A stretch of 64,000 nucleotides of DNA from Halanaerobium sp046541575 (GTDB lineage: Bacteria; Bacillota; Halanaerobiia; Halanaerobiales; Halanaerobiaceae): NCBI GenBank assembly GCA_046541575.1, contig JBKHDA010000002.1, forward strand, positions 1 through 64,000, given 5' to 3'. The notes below the pieces were generated by a model. That model had not been told where the DNA came from and ran no database searches. It saw only the letters and a program-made list of their open reading frames with translations. Numbering within the stretch: the first letter of the stretch is position 1; each line of letters starts with the position of its first letter. Shown here one piece after another: positions 52,160-61,388 of this stretch. The position numbers and the translations under genes are program-made.

Positions 52160-54658
52160 GTGCTGGAAAAACCCCATCTGTATAATATTTTTAATAATTT
52201 AAATGACATCATCTGGTCCATATCATGGCCTGAGCTTGAAGTTAAATTTGTCAGTCGAGCGGTAGAAGATATTATAGGCTATTCAGCAGCAGAATTTAAA
52301 GCTGATCCTGAACTTTTTCAGAAAATAACCCATCCTGAGGATAGAAAAATAAATGAGCAGGCCTTAAAAGAATTTGCAGAAAAGGGTTATTCAGAGCGCG
52401 AAATCCGTGTTATTGCCAAAGACGGCAGTGTTAAGTGGATTAACGATAAAGCAAAAATGTTTTATGACCAGGAGGGAAATCCAGCCAGACTGGAAGGGGT
52501 GATGAGGGATATCACTCAGCGAAAAAAGGCAGAAGAAAGGCTAAAATATAATCGGGAGCGCTATAAGACAATTTTCAAATCAGCCCCTATCGGGATTTTG
52601 ATCGAAGATGCAGCAGGTAAAATTGTAGAGACCAATCAGAAACTCTGCGAGATGTCGGGATATTCCAAAGAGGAATTAGAGGGAAGCAGTGTTTTAGATA
52701 AATTTGTACAGCCTGAGTATTTTGAGCTGGCTAAAGAAAATATTAAAAAAATAATTGGCGGCCAGGATATGCAGTTTGATATCAAAACACCTACTAAAAA
52801 TGGGGATATGATCTATAAATTCCTCAAAGAAACTAATATTGTCCTGCCTGGAGGCGAAAAAGGAATTATTTCGATGCATCTGGATATCACTGAAAGAAAA
52901 GAGATAGAACAGGAGCTTAAAGAAAAAAATATTCTGCTGAAAAGTATTTTAGAAAGTATTCAGGATGGGATAGCAGTTTTAAATCCAGATCTGACAATTC
53001 GCTATACCAACCCCACAATGGATACCTGGTATAAAAAAGGTAAACCTTTTGAAAACCAAAAATGTTATCAGGCTTACTATAATCAGGAGCAGAGCTGTGA
53101 GGACTGTCCGGTGCTTAAAAGCCTCAACAGCAAAAAAATGGAATCTGCTGTTAAAAAACTGCCGAAGAGCCATGAGCTTGATTATATAGAAATTTACAGT
53201 TATCCAATTTTGGATGAGGAAAATGAGGTCAATGGTGTGGTTGAATTTGTCAGAGATATTTCCGAAAACCTAAAGCGGCAGCGAGAGCTAAAAATGACAA
53301 ATTTCTCGATCAATAAAGCTGATTTAATGATTTTTAGAGTGACACCAGAGGGCATAATTGAATATGCAAATGAAACGACTCTGGACAAACTGGGCTACAG
53401 GCGCTCAGAATTAATCGGTCAGGAAGTTAAGGATGTAGTGGTATTAGAGGATTATATTGAGCGAGAAAAATTCTGGAATAAAATTAAAAGTCAGAAGTCA
53501 ATAATTTATGAGAAGCTTTTAATTTCAAAAAACGGGAAAACGTTTCCGGTGGAAATAACCAGCCAGTATTTTAAATATGAAAATAAGGAATATGAGTTTG
53601 CTTTTGTGCAGGACATTACTGAAAGAAAAGAAAAAGAAGAAGAGATTAAATATCTGCTTTATCGGGATTCATTGACTGGACTCTATAACCGTAGATTTTT
53701 TGAAGAAGAAGTTAGGCGACTTGATACCTCAAAACAGCTGCCAATTAGTATAATTACCGGTGACCTCAATGGTCTCAAAATAATTAATGACACCTACGGA
53801 CATAAAAAAGGGGATCAAATGCTGATTAAAACTGCCGGCATTTTAAAGAAAGTTCTTCGCTCAGAAGATATACTTGCCCGGCATGGAGGAGACGAATTTA
53901 CAATACTGCTGCCCCAAACAGCAAATGATCAGGCAGAAAAAATTGTTGAGCGTATTAAAGAAGAAGCAAAAAAAACAACTATTGCTGCTATTCCGATTTC
54001 GATTGGCCTGGGAACTGCTGCAAAAACTGAGAGCAGCCAGAATATTTGGGACATACTGCAGCAGGCGGATAATAATATGTATAAAAACAAGCTTTCCGAG
54101 AGCCGCAGCAGCAAAAGTAATATTGTTCAGGGGCTGATTAATGTTCTTGATGCTAAAAGCAGTGAGACAAAAGAGCATGCAGTCAGGATGACCAAACTGG
54201 CCTTTGAGTTTGGTGAAAAACTGGAATTATCGAATTCCGAACAGAACAGATTATCTCTGCTGGCCACCCTGCATGATATTGGAAAAACTAATATTAGTGA
54301 AGAAATTCTAAATAAGAAGGGGAAATTAACAAAAAAAGAATGGGAAATTATGAAAAATCACTCTGAACAGGGATATAAAATTGCTACTTCTTCCGAAGAA
54401 TTTGCATCAGTATCTGAGGAAATATTGACCCACCATGAGCACTGGGATGGAAGGGGTTATCCCGAGAATATAAAGGGAGAAGAGATTCCATTTTTAGCCA
54501 GGATTATTTCGATTATTGATGCCTTTGATGTAATGACTCATGATCGTCCTTACTCAAAAGCAGTTTCCCGAGAAGAAGCCCTAAAAGAAATTAAAAGTTG
54601 TTCCGGCAGCCAGTTTGATCCAGAACTGGCGGCAGAATTTATAAAAATGTTTGAATAA
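52160..54658 (+). CDS. PAS-GGDEF-HD-GYP cyclic-di-GMP signalling protein
   Basis: An 832-aa cytoplasmic sensor with no membrane segment. Four PAS domains cover about residues 8-120, 125-250, 255-375 and 378-495. A GGDEF cyclase domain (about 500-655) keeps the active HGGDEF motif at residue 574. A C-terminal HD-GYP phosphodiesterase domain (about 660-832) keeps HDIGK (703) and GRGYP (765). The third PAS carries CYQAYYNQEQSCEDCPV, a cysteine cluster that might bind a metal. The GTG start follows AAGGAGGA. Both making and breaking of cyclic-di-GMP are therefore possible. Confidence 0.92.
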   Translation: MLEKPHLYNIFNNLNDIIWSISWPELEVKFVSRAVEDIIGYSAAEFKADPELFQKITHPEDRKINEQALKEFAEKGYSEREIRVIAKDGSVKWINDKAKMFYDQEGNPARLEGVMRDITQRKKAEERLKYNRERYKTIFKSAPIGILIEDAAGKIVETNQKLCEMSGYSKEELEGSSVLDKFVQPEYFELAKENIKKIIGGQDMQFDIKTPTKNGDMIYKFLKETNIVLPGGEKGIISMHLDITERKEIEQELKEKNILLKSILESIQDGIAVLNPDLTIRYTNPTMDTWYKKGKPFENQKCYQAYYNQEQSCEDCPVLKSLNSKKMESAVKKLPKSHELDYIEIYSYPILDEENEVNGVVEFVRDISENLKRQRELKMTNFSINKADLMIFRVTPEGIIEYANETTLDKLGYRRSELIGQEVKDVVVLEDYIEREKFWNKIKSQKSIIYEKLLISKNGKTFPVEITSQYFKYENKEYEFAFVQDITERKEKEEEIKYLLYRDSLTGLYNRRFFEEEVRRLDTSKQLPISIITGDLNGLKIINDTYGHKKGDQMLIKTAGILKKVLRSEDILARHGGDEFTILLPQTANDQAEKIVERIKEEAKKTTIAAIPISIGLGTAAKTESSQNIWDILQQADNNMYKNKLSESRSSKSNIVQGLINVLDAKSSETKEHAVRMTKLAFEFGEKLELSNSEQNRLSLLATLHDIGKTNISEEILNKKGKLTKKEWEIMKNHSEQGYKIATSSEEFASVSEEILTHHEHWDGRGYPENIKGEEIPFLARIISIIDAFDVMTHDRPYSKAVSREEALKEIKSCSGSQFDPELAAEFIKMFE

Positions 54659-54691
54659 AGATCAGATTTTTAGTACTTTAAAAATGGAAAT

Positions 54692-54724
54692 AGCCCGGTA
54701 GGTTGGGGGTCCTCCGGGCCTTTC
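54692..54724. terminator. hairpin between the GGDEF gene and cysK
   Basis: AGCCCGG...AGG pairs with CCT...CCGGGC (54692-54719), about 9 bp with one bulge. Only CTTTC follows on the plus strand and CTATTTCC on the minus strand, so it is a weak terminator that could serve either converging gene. Confidence 0.5.
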
Positions 54725-54808
54725 ACAGGGGAAATTCTTCTATATCAAATTATCGGGGTAAATTTTATTTAAAAATGAATAAAATTTGTATTTTATGACA
54801 GTTGTACT

Positions 54809-55720
54809 TTATCCAAAAACTCCGGTTGAGAGGTAACGCTCACCTGTATCAGGTGCAATTACCACAATTTTTTTGTCTTTTCCTACTTCTTCAGCTAATT
54901 TTAAAGCGGCAGCAACTGCGGCTCCTGTTGAAATTCCTGCAAAAATTCCTTCTTTGGCTGCTAAATCTCTAGTAGTTGAAAAGGCTTCTTCATTTTTAAC
55001 CTTTTCCACTCTATCAATAATTTTGGTATTTAAAACCTCAGGTATAAATCCAGCTCCAATACCCTGAATCTTATGTGGTCCTGATTCATCACCGGAGATA
55101 ACAGCTGAGTTTTCAGGCTCTACTGCTACCACCTGAAGATTATTAATTCTCTTTTTGAGTTCTTCACCTGTGCCTGTAATTGTACCACCTGTTCCCACTC
55201 CTGCAACAAAATAATCAAGATCACCCTGAGTTCCAGTAATTATTTCTCTGGCAGTAGTTTTTCGGTGGATATCCGGGTTAGCCGGATTGGTAAATTGAGA
55301 AGGAATAAATCCATCTCTTTCAGCAGCAATTTCTTCTGCCTTAGAAATAGCTCCTTTCATGCCTTCTGAAGCAGGTGTCAAGATCAGCTCAGCACCATAG
55401 GCTTTTAGCATCTGTCTTCTTTCCTGGCTCATTGATTCGGGCATAATTAAAACTACATCATAACCCTTAGCTGCTCCAACCATTGCAATTCCAATTCCAG
55501 TATTACCACTGGTTGGCTCAACTAAAACTCCACCAGCTTTAATTTTTCCGCTTTTTTCTGCTTCTTCAATCATATTAATAGCAATTCTATCTTTAATACT
55601 GCCGCCGGGGTTAAAACTTTCCAATTTGAGTACTACCTCGGCAGAGTCTTCAGTAACTAGATTATTTAATCTTAACAAAGGTGTATTTCCTATTAATTCA
55701 GTTATATTATTAAAAATCAT
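54809..55720 (-). CDS. cysK: cysteine synthase A
   Basis: CysK makes cysteine from O-acetylserine and sulfide on pyridoxal phosphate. The PLP lysine is in NPGGSIKDRIA, TSGNTGIG binds the substrate, and GTGGTITG holds the phosphate. Length is 303 aa. The ATG follows AGGAGGT by 8 bases. The leader forms a small hairpin near 55745-55765. It works with CysE, encoded at 46.5 kb. Confidence 0.96.
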   Translation of the reverse strand: MIFNNITELIGNTPLLRLNNLVTEDSAEVVLKLESFNPGGSIKDRIAINMIEEAEKSGKIKAGGVLVEPTSGNTGIGIAMVGAAKGYDVVLIMPESMSQERRQMLKAYGAELILTPASEGMKGAISKAEEIAAERDGFIPSQFTNPANPDIHRKTTAREIITGTQGDLDYFVAGVGTGGTITGTGEELKKRINNLQVVAVEPENSAVISGDESGPHKIQGIGAGFIPEVLNTKIIDRVEKVKNEEAFSTTRDLAAKEGIFAGISTGAAVAAALKLAEEVGKDKKIVVIAPDTGERYLSTGVFG

Positions 55721-55780
55721 TAAGGAACCTCCTAAAACTTTCAGCTCACAATCTAAAGTTGAGCACTTTACTTTGAATTA

Positions 55781-55809
55781 ATTATAATACAGTATTTAAA
55801 GACTGTCAA
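55781..55809 (-). promoter_or_regulatory. cysK promoter with palindromic spacer
   Basis: On the minus strand: TTGACA (55809-55804), 17-base spacer, TATAAT (55786-55781). ACAGT and ACTGT, straddling CTTTAAAT, form an inverted repeat overlapping the -35 and spacer, a possible operator for a sulfur-responsive regulator. Confidence 0.75.
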
Positions 55810-55876
55810 CTATATTTTAAAAAACGAATATAACTTGGCTTTTATTTAAGCTAAAAGGGTGAAAAGCACTTTAATT

Positions 55877-55904
55877 TTGACATTTTTTTCAAAAAAGGTA
55901 TAAT
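55877..55904 (+). promoter_or_regulatory. promoter of the YvlD-like gene
   Basis: TTGACA (55877-55882), 16-base spacer of T and A runs, TATAAT (55899-55904), 119 bases before the coding start. Confidence 0.7.
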
Positions 55905-56022
55905 GATAATATCAAGTAAGAAAACAATTAAGCTAAAATCAAAAAAATTAGTAAAAAACTAAGTAACAATAGAATCAGATATCGCTATAATTTGTTAGCT
56001 TTGGATGAGGGAGGAATATAAA

Positions 56023-56364
56023 ATGTCACAATTTTTTGCAAAAGTATTTTCCACAATGGTAGCTTTATTAGTGGCAGCTTATTTACTGCCGGGAATTACA
56101 GTAACCGGGATCTGGGCCGGATTTTTTGCAGCAGTAGTTTTAGGATTTGTAAATGGATTTATCAGACCTATTTTTACAATTTTGACGATCCCTTTTACTA
56201 TCTTAACTTTTGGCCTGTTTTTGCTGGTGATTAATGCAATAATGCTTTCACTAACTTCAGTTTTAGTTCCCGGTTTTGTAGTTAATGGATTTTTTTCAGC
56301 TTTAATTGCATCGATAATTGTCAGTTTTGTTTCCAGTATTCTGCATAATATGTTTGAGGAATAA
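56023..56364 (+). CDS. YvlD-like four-helix membrane protein
   Basis: A 113-aa membrane protein with four hydrophobic segments and the family feature GFVNGFIRPIFTILTIPFTI. This family is often labelled phage holin family IV, but here no phage genes are near, so an envelope role is more likely. The ATG at 56023 follows GAGGGAGGA. It precedes the secreted repeat-protein gene by 38 bases. Confidence 0.85.
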   Translation: MSQFFAKVFSTMVALLVAAYLLPGITVTGIWAGFFAAVVLGFVNGFIRPIFTILTIPFTILTFGLFLLVINAIMLSLTSVLVPGFVVNGFFSALIASIIVSFVSSILHNMFEE

Positions 56365-56402
56365 TTTTATTAATATCGGGAATAGATGTCAGGAGGATTA
56401 AA

Positions 56403-57035
56403 ATGAGAAGTAAAGTTGAGTTTTTTATCATCATATTATTGATAATGCTGTTTAGTGTCTCTGTTTATGCCGACCAGATCGAACTTCAAAATGGAAATAG
56501 CATGCGGGGCGAAGTTCAGAATGATAGCATTGAGCTGAGTACTGATTATGGTCAGTTAAATATACAAACTAGATATTTAAATAAATTAAATAAAGAAAAT
56601 GGTGGATTTACTGCTAGAGCCTCAGAAAATAACAGCTTTAGTGGGGAATTAGAAACTGATATTACAGTTTTAGTTAGTGGAGAACAGAGGAGCTTTTCTG
56701 CTTCTGAGATTGATACAATTAATTTTTCAGGCAGCGATTCTTTTAATAATAATAAAAATTTATCTGTTACTTTAAAAAATGGCGATTTTTTCTTTGCTAA
56801 TACTGTAGAAGATAGTATTAGTATAAGTACTTCTTTGGGAAGCAGTTTAAGTATTAATTATAATAGCCTCAATTCTATTGAGTATTTGAGTGAGGAAGAT
56901 ATCTATTTAGTTAATAGAAACAATGCTTCTGAGATTAAATCAAATTTAAGCGGGAAAAAGCTAATTATCTGGCCGGCTGCTGCCGAGATCATTGAAATTG
57001 ATTTTAATTATATAGAAAAAATTAAATTTAATTAA
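56403..57035 (+). CDS. secreted repeat protein of unknown function
   Basis: I do not recognise a named family. The 210-aa protein has a signal peptide (FFIIILLIMLFSVSVYA) and about four degenerate repeats of 40-45 residues, each with an N-G pair, a short acidic strand pair and a hydrophobic Ile/Leu-x-Ile ending (IELQNGNSMRGEVQNDSIEL; VTLKNGDFFFANTVEDSISI). The pattern suggests a beta-sandwich or beta-prism array. The ATG follows CAGGAGG. It may belong with the neighbouring YvlD-like and Wzz-like genes. Confidence 0.6.
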   Translation: MRSKVEFFIIILLIMLFSVSVYADQIELQNGNSMRGEVQNDSIELSTDYGQLNIQTRYLNKLNKENGGFTARASENNSFSGELETDITVLVSGEQRSFSASEIDTINFSGSDSFNNNKNLSVTLKNGDFFFANTVEDSISISTSLGSSLSINYNSLNSIEYLSEEDIYLVNRNNASEIKSNLSGKKLIIWPAAAEIIEIDFNYIEKIKFN

Positions 57036-57124
57036 TCTAAGTATTTTGTCGAATTTTAAATCTTGAAATATTGAACTTATTATAATATTATAAAAAGCAA
57101 ATAAGTAAAAATGGGGGATTTTTA

Positions 57125-57973
57125 ATGGAAAGAGAACCACAGTCAAATTACTATGATGAATACGAAATTGATTTAAGAGAATATATAATGCTATTATGGG
57201 AAAACAAATTATTTATAATTGGACTAACAGTTGTGGCAGTTTTGATTGCCTATATTTATTCTGCAAACTTTATAACTCCAAAATATAAAAACTCTTTAAA
57301 AGTTCAATTAGCTAATACTGAAGGCGAATATAGTGAAACAGAAGCTATGAATGAATTATTAAAAAGTGATGAATTAATTAGTCCCGCTTTAGAAAAAAAC
57401 AATTTAGATTCTGGAGCTATAAATAATATTAATACTAATATTAATTCCAATTTAAGATTAACAGAAAAAGGAATGCAGGGGGCAGTTTATGGAGGTATTA
57501 TTACTTTAGAAGCAGAAAGTTCTGATCAAGAAAAGCTTACTAAAGCGTTAAATGCTGTAGTAGAAGAATTTGAGGCAAGATCAAATGATTATTTTTCAGA
57601 AGTTTTAAGAGAAAAAAGAAATAATATGACAGCAATAGAAAATGAAATTGATAATTTAGATAAAGAAATTGAAAAAACTAATGAAATATTGAATAACTTA
57701 GAAGATATATCAGTCGATAAGGCATTTATAATTGCCAATATAAATGATAAATTAAATACTCTATCAAAAACAAAAAGAGAGTATTTAAGTGATTACAGAA
57801 ATATAAAAAGAGAAATAAATGATCATAGGGGATTTAGAATTTTAAATTCTCCTTCAAAATCTGCAAATAAAGTCAGCCCAAATGTCAAACTAAATATGGC
57901 GATTGCTGCGGTTCTGGCTTTAATGTTAGCAGTATTTATAGTCTTTTTTAAAGAATTTATGAAAGAAGAATAA
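57125..57973 (+). CDS. Wzz-like polysaccharide chain-length protein
   Basis: A 282-aa protein with two membrane segments flanking a coiled-coil: IDLREYIMLLWENKLFIIGL near the start and LNMAIAAVLALMLAVFIVFF near the end, with a PSKSANKVSPN motif before the second. This is the Wzz (chain-length determinant) layout. No kinase domain is attached. The ATG follows GGGGGATT. No glycosyltransferases are adjacent, so its polysaccharide system lies elsewhere or is incomplete here. Confidence 0.8.
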   Translation: MEREPQSNYYDEYEIDLREYIMLLWENKLFIIGLTVVAVLIAYIYSANFITPKYKNSLKVQLANTEGEYSETEAMNELLKSDELISPALEKNNLDSGAINNINTNINSNLRLTEKGMQGAVYGGIITLEAESSDQEKLTKALNAVVEEFEARSNDYFSEVLREKRNNMTAIENEIDNLDKEIEKTNEILNNLEDISVDKAFIIANINDKLNTLSKTKREYLSDYRNIKREINDHRGFRILNSPSKSANKVSPNVKLNMAIAAVLALMLAVFIVFFKEFMKEE

Positions 57974-57996
57974 TTATATAAATAAAAGAAATAAAC

Positions 57997-58061
57997 AAAC
58001 CCCGCCTGTTTTCAAGAGGCCATCTGTTAAAAGAATGGTTAAACTGAAATGAGCGGGGTTT
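57997..58061. terminator. bidirectional terminator between converging genes
   Basis: AAACCCCGC (57997-58005) pairs with GCGGGGTTT (58053-58061) over a 47-base loop. It sits between the rightward Wzz-like gene and the leftward ligase gene, with T-rich flanks on both sides. Confidence 0.7.
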
Positions 58062-58067
58062 AATTAT

Positions 58068-59333
58068 TTAGTTTGCAAAACACCAATTTAGGGCCTGTTT
58101 TTTTCCTCTGTGCAAATTATCTAAGCTTTTAAATTTTAGGCTGCCGTAATCTAAATAAAGTTTTTTCAATTTTTTTAGATAGCTTAACTCATTTTGAACA
58201 GCAGTGTTCTCTGCTCTTTTAAATACACTGTTTATTAAACCCTCTCTTTTACTGCTTTTTGCAGCTTTAAGAATTTCTTTTTTAAATTCAATAAATTCCT
58301 GGTGATTATATTCTAAAGACCGCTGATAAAAATAGTTTAGATTTTCTTGATTATAAAATAAAGCTTTCAATAGAGCAGCATAGGCAAAGTTATAGGGATA
58401 AGGTAGTGCATCTGCTGATCTGATTTCTATATATTTTTTTGTCCTCACATCGGGAAAGACCATTGAGAGAAAATGATCAATTTCTTCTAAATTATCATTT
58501 GTCATTACCTCTTTTAAAATTTTGTCACCGGTGTAAATTAGATTACCTTCCCTTTTTCTGATAATTGGTGGAGTTCTTAGTAGATATTCTGCATAATCTC
58601 TGTAGCCAAATTTTTTATCAAAAATGCCTTCAATAATTCCGGAACGCTTGCTGTCACAGTTAGACCAGATTTTTTCTCTGGTGCTTGAGCCGGCTGCAGT
58701 CTGGCCTTCAAAAAAGGGAGTGTTATCAAAAAGATAATAGATTAGAGGAGATAAAAAATAGCCAACCCTCATTTTTTTGATGTAATCTCCTTCATTCAGA
58801 TAATCAATGCTCATTTGGATTGAAGCTGTACCCTTCATCATATGATGAGCATATTTGCCGGTTTTTTTAAAATATTGATACATCAAGTCATATCTTTTTT
58901 TAGGAAGGAGAGAGATTTCTTTAATAGAGCTTTTAGGTTGATAACCTAAAACAGCAATTCTTTGTTTTCTTTTGTTTAAAATTTTTCTTAAGCTCTGTAT
59001 AAATTCCAGATAAAGGGCTTCTATTTTCTTCAGATCAGCTAAAGGAATAATGCTTAATTCCAGCTGGCCCCCCGGTTCCAGAGTGACAGCCCTTTTGTCA
59101 CCTTTGAGCCCGATTAAATGATCTTTTTCATAAATCTTTTCCCATTTATTATCATTCTGGCTCAATTGATTTAGCAGAGACTCTATACCCTGATTTTCAA
59201 AATAACCTAAAGCAGTTAAATCTTTTTTTAAAATTAGATGTTCAAATTCTAAACCTATTTTGTGATCTACTTTTTTGCTCTCAGCCTGTTTAAAATAACT
59301 GACAAACGCATCAACCTGTTTTTGGTAGTCCAT
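58068..59333 (-). CDS. gshA: GCS2-type glutamate-cysteine ligase
   Basis: A 421-aa ligase of the GCS2 family, which joins glutamate and cysteine to gamma-glutamylcysteine using ATP. Motifs are GLEFEHLILK, TLEPGGQLELSIIP and YIEIRSADALPYPYNFAYAAL. No glutathione synthetase or fusion domain is present. The ATG lies upstream of DYQKQVDAFV, with GGGAAAG before it. In an anaerobe a role in low-molecular-weight thiols is plausible but unproven. Confidence 0.85.
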   Translation of the reverse strand: MDYQKQVDAFVSYFKQAESKKVDHKIGLEFEHLILKKDLTALGYFENQGIESLLNQLSQNDNKWEKIYEKDHLIGLKGDKRAVTLEPGGQLELSIIPLADLKKIEALYLEFIQSLRKILNKRKQRIAVLGYQPKSSIKEISLLPKKRYDLMYQYFKKTGKYAHHMMKGTASIQMSIDYLNEGDYIKKMRVGYFLSPLIYYLFDNTPFFEGQTAAGSSTREKIWSNCDSKRSGIIEGIFDKKFGYRDYAEYLLRTPPIIRKREGNLIYTGDKILKEVMTNDNLEEIDHFLSMVFPDVRTKKYIEIRSADALPYPYNFAYAALLKALFYNQENLNYFYQRSLEYNHQEFIEFKKEILKAAKSSKREGLINSVFKRAENTAVQNELSYLKKLKKLYLDYGSLKFKSLDNLHRGKKQALNWCFAN

Positions 59334-59546
59334 AAACTTTCCCTTCCCGGCTATTAATAATATTTATTTTTACTTACGCCATAGTTTGCTTTTACTTATA
59401 TCATAAAGTACAGTGAGAAATTTTTAAGATTAAAAGTTGATTATTTTGCTTATATATTATATTATAACTTAGTTCAGCTTTTCCTGCATCTAAATTCATA
59501 TTTTTCAAAATGAGACAGCCTCAAATAGCAAAAATTGTCGATCTTT

Positions 59547-59574
59547 TTGTTTGAATCTAAGTAACTTTTATAAT
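59547..59574 (+). promoter_or_regulatory. candidate promoter of ugd
   Basis: TTGTTT (59547-59552), 16-base spacer, perfect TATAAT (59569-59574), about 62 bases before the start. The rest of the 59334-59635 gap is AT-rich; it shows several TATAAT-like boxes for the leftward ligase but no clear pair. Confidence 0.45.
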
Positions 59575-59635
59575 AAAATTAGAATTGAGAAATTATTCAT
59601 CAATAAAAAACTTACATACAGGGGAGAATGATAAT

Positions 59636-60802
59636 ATGAAAATTACAGTTGCAGGGGCCGGTTATGTTGGTCTCTCTAACGCTGTTTTACTTGCGCAAAA
59701 TCATGAGGTAACAGCAGTAGATGTGGTTGAAGAAAAGGTTGAGATGATCAACAGACGAGAATCTCCGATAGTTGATGCAGAGCTGGAAGACTATCTGGAA
59801 AATAAGGAATTAGATTTAAAGGCAACAACTGATTCGCTTAAAGCATACCGTGAGGCAGACTATGTTATTATTGCAACACCGACAAACTATGATCCGGATC
59901 AAAATTATTTTAATACCAGAACAGTGGAAGCGGTTGTGGCAAATGTACTATCTTTTAATGAAGATGCGGTCATGATTATTAAATCAACAGTTCCGGTTGG
60001 TTACACTGAAGAACTAAGAGATAAATTTGACACAGAAAATATTATTTTTTCACCGGAATTTTTAAGAGAGGGTAAGGCTCTTTATGATAATCTTTACCCA
60101 TCTCGTATTATTGTGGGAGAGCAGTCTGAAAGAGCTGAAGAAATTGCTGATCTTTTAGTTGAAGGTGCAGAAAAAGAAGATATACCAGTTTTATTTACAG
60201 ACTCAACTGAGGCTGAGGCAATTAAACTTTTTGCAAACACTTATCTGGCGATGAGGGTTTCCTTTTTTAATGAACTGGATACTTATGCTGAGGTCAGAGA
60301 CCTTGACAGCAAACAGATTATTGAGGGAGTTGGTTTAGATCCCCGGATTGGAAATCATTATAACAACCCTTCTTTTGGCTATGGCGGCTACTGTCTGCCA
60401 AAAGATACCAAACAGCTGCTTGCTAATTACGAAAATGTTCCCAATAATATTATGCAGGCAATTGTTGATGCCAACCGGACCCGAAAAGATCACATTGCTG
60501 AAATGATTGTCAAGCAGCAGCCGGAAAAGGTCGGGGTTTATCGTTTAACAATGAAGAAAAACTCTGATAATTTTAGGCAGTCATCTGTGCAGGGAGTAAT
60601 GAAGCGGATTAAAGCTAAGGGAATAGAGGTAGTTGTTTATGAACCAGCTTTAGAAGATGACGAATTTTACCGCTCCAGAGTAATCAAGGACTTAGATGAG
60701 TTTAAAGCAGAATCAGAAATCATTATAGCTAACAGAATGGCCAAAGAACTGGAAGATGTAGAAGATAAGGTTTATACAAGAGATTTATTTAATAATAATT
60801 AA
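59636..60802 (+). CDS. ugd: UDP-glucose 6-dehydrogenase
   Basis: Oxidises UDP-glucose to UDP-glucuronate with NAD for polysaccharide synthesis. NAD site GAGYVGLSNAVLLAQNH, catalytic Cys in FGYGGYCLPKDTKQLL, and the substrate loop TFVNTYLAMR-like LFANTYLAMRVSFFNEL. The ATG at 59636 gives 388 aa, the same length as E. coli Ugd; an extension upstream has no ribosome binding site. Some relatives act on UDP-ManNAc, so substrate is a family inference. Confidence 0.92.
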   Translation: MKITVAGAGYVGLSNAVLLAQNHEVTAVDVVEEKVEMINRRESPIVDAELEDYLENKELDLKATTDSLKAYREADYVIIATPTNYDPDQNYFNTRTVEAVVANVLSFNEDAVMIIKSTVPVGYTEELRDKFDTENIIFSPEFLREGKALYDNLYPSRIIVGEQSERAEEIADLLVEGAEKEDIPVLFTDSTEAEAIKLFANTYLAMRVSFFNELDTYAEVRDLDSKQIIEGVGLDPRIGNHYNNPSFGYGGYCLPKDTKQLLANYENVPNNIMQAIVDANRTRKDHIAEMIVKQQPEKVGVYRLTMKKNSDNFRQSSVQGVMKRIKAKGIEVVVYEPALEDDEFYRSRVIKDLDEFKAESEIIIANRMAKELEDVEDKVYTRDLFNNN

Positions 60803-60818
60803 ATAATTTTAAAAGGAA

Positions 60819-60865
60819 GCCACCCGGATTAAGTCGAGATTATCGACCCGATTCGGGTGGTTTTT
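60819..60865 (+). terminator. terminator of ugd
   Basis: CCACCCG (60820-60826) pairs with CGGGTGG (60854-60860), with an inner GTCGA/TCGAC stem, followed by TTTTT. The leftward barrel gene ends at 60864, so the hairpin may serve both strands. Confidence 0.8.
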
Positions 60866-61337
60866 AAAATTCTATTCCTCCTGTAATAATAATTCCTGCA
60901 TCAGCAAAAGGGAGAATATCCAGTCTAAAAGGCTCTTTTCTGAGTCCAAAGCCAAAAACTGCTCCCGGAAATGTCCCCATCTCATGCATCCAGGTTTCAT
61001 ATTTTCCATCTTCATCATCATAACCATGAATTATCCCATAGGTAAACTTTGCAGTAATTTCTATTTCGCCAATTGAGCTCAGTAAATAATGGCGGCCTCT
61101 ATAAATATAAACTGTGTTTTGGTCATATGTGTTTTTGAAAAAAGCAATTCCATTTAAATCATTATTGGAGTAATGTCTTTCAAATCCAATTAACTGCTGG
61201 TGATTATTTTGATAATCTTTTTGACTGTAGTGATGAGTATAATAATTTGTCTGTAGATAATAATTTTCTAATTCAGCGGCTCTAATTGGAACCGCTAATA
61301 AAATTATAATAATTACAATTAAAATCTTATATCTCAT
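60864..61337 (-). CDS. putative small outer-membrane beta-barrel protein
   Basis: A 157-aa exported protein with a signal peptide (KILIVIIIILLAVPIRAA) and strand-like sequence: YYTHHYSQKDYQNNHQQLIG, then NGIAFFKNTYDQNTVYIYRG and FTYGIIHGYDDEDGKYETW. It ends IITGGIEF, with terminal Phe typical of a beta-signal. The His/Asn-rich opening resembles a small barrel family sometimes labelled lipid A modifying; I cannot assign activity. The ATG follows GGAGGCATTAAAAA. Confidence 0.65.
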   Translation of the reverse strand: MRYKILIVIIIILLAVPIRAAELENYYLQTNYYTHHYSQKDYQNNHQQLIGFERHYSNNDLNGIAFFKNTYDQNTVYIYRGRHYLLSSIGEIEITAKFTYGIIHGYDDEDGKYETWMHEMGTFPGAVFGFGLRKEPFRLDILPFADAGIIITGGIEF

Positions 61338-61388
61338 TTTTTTAATGCCTCCTCCAGTATTTATAGAGGATTAACTATAAGTTTATTT

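Noticed and set aside
56023..56364. Prophage holin
   Set aside because: The family label is misleading; no phage genes are near and the YvlD-like proteins are ordinary membrane proteins.
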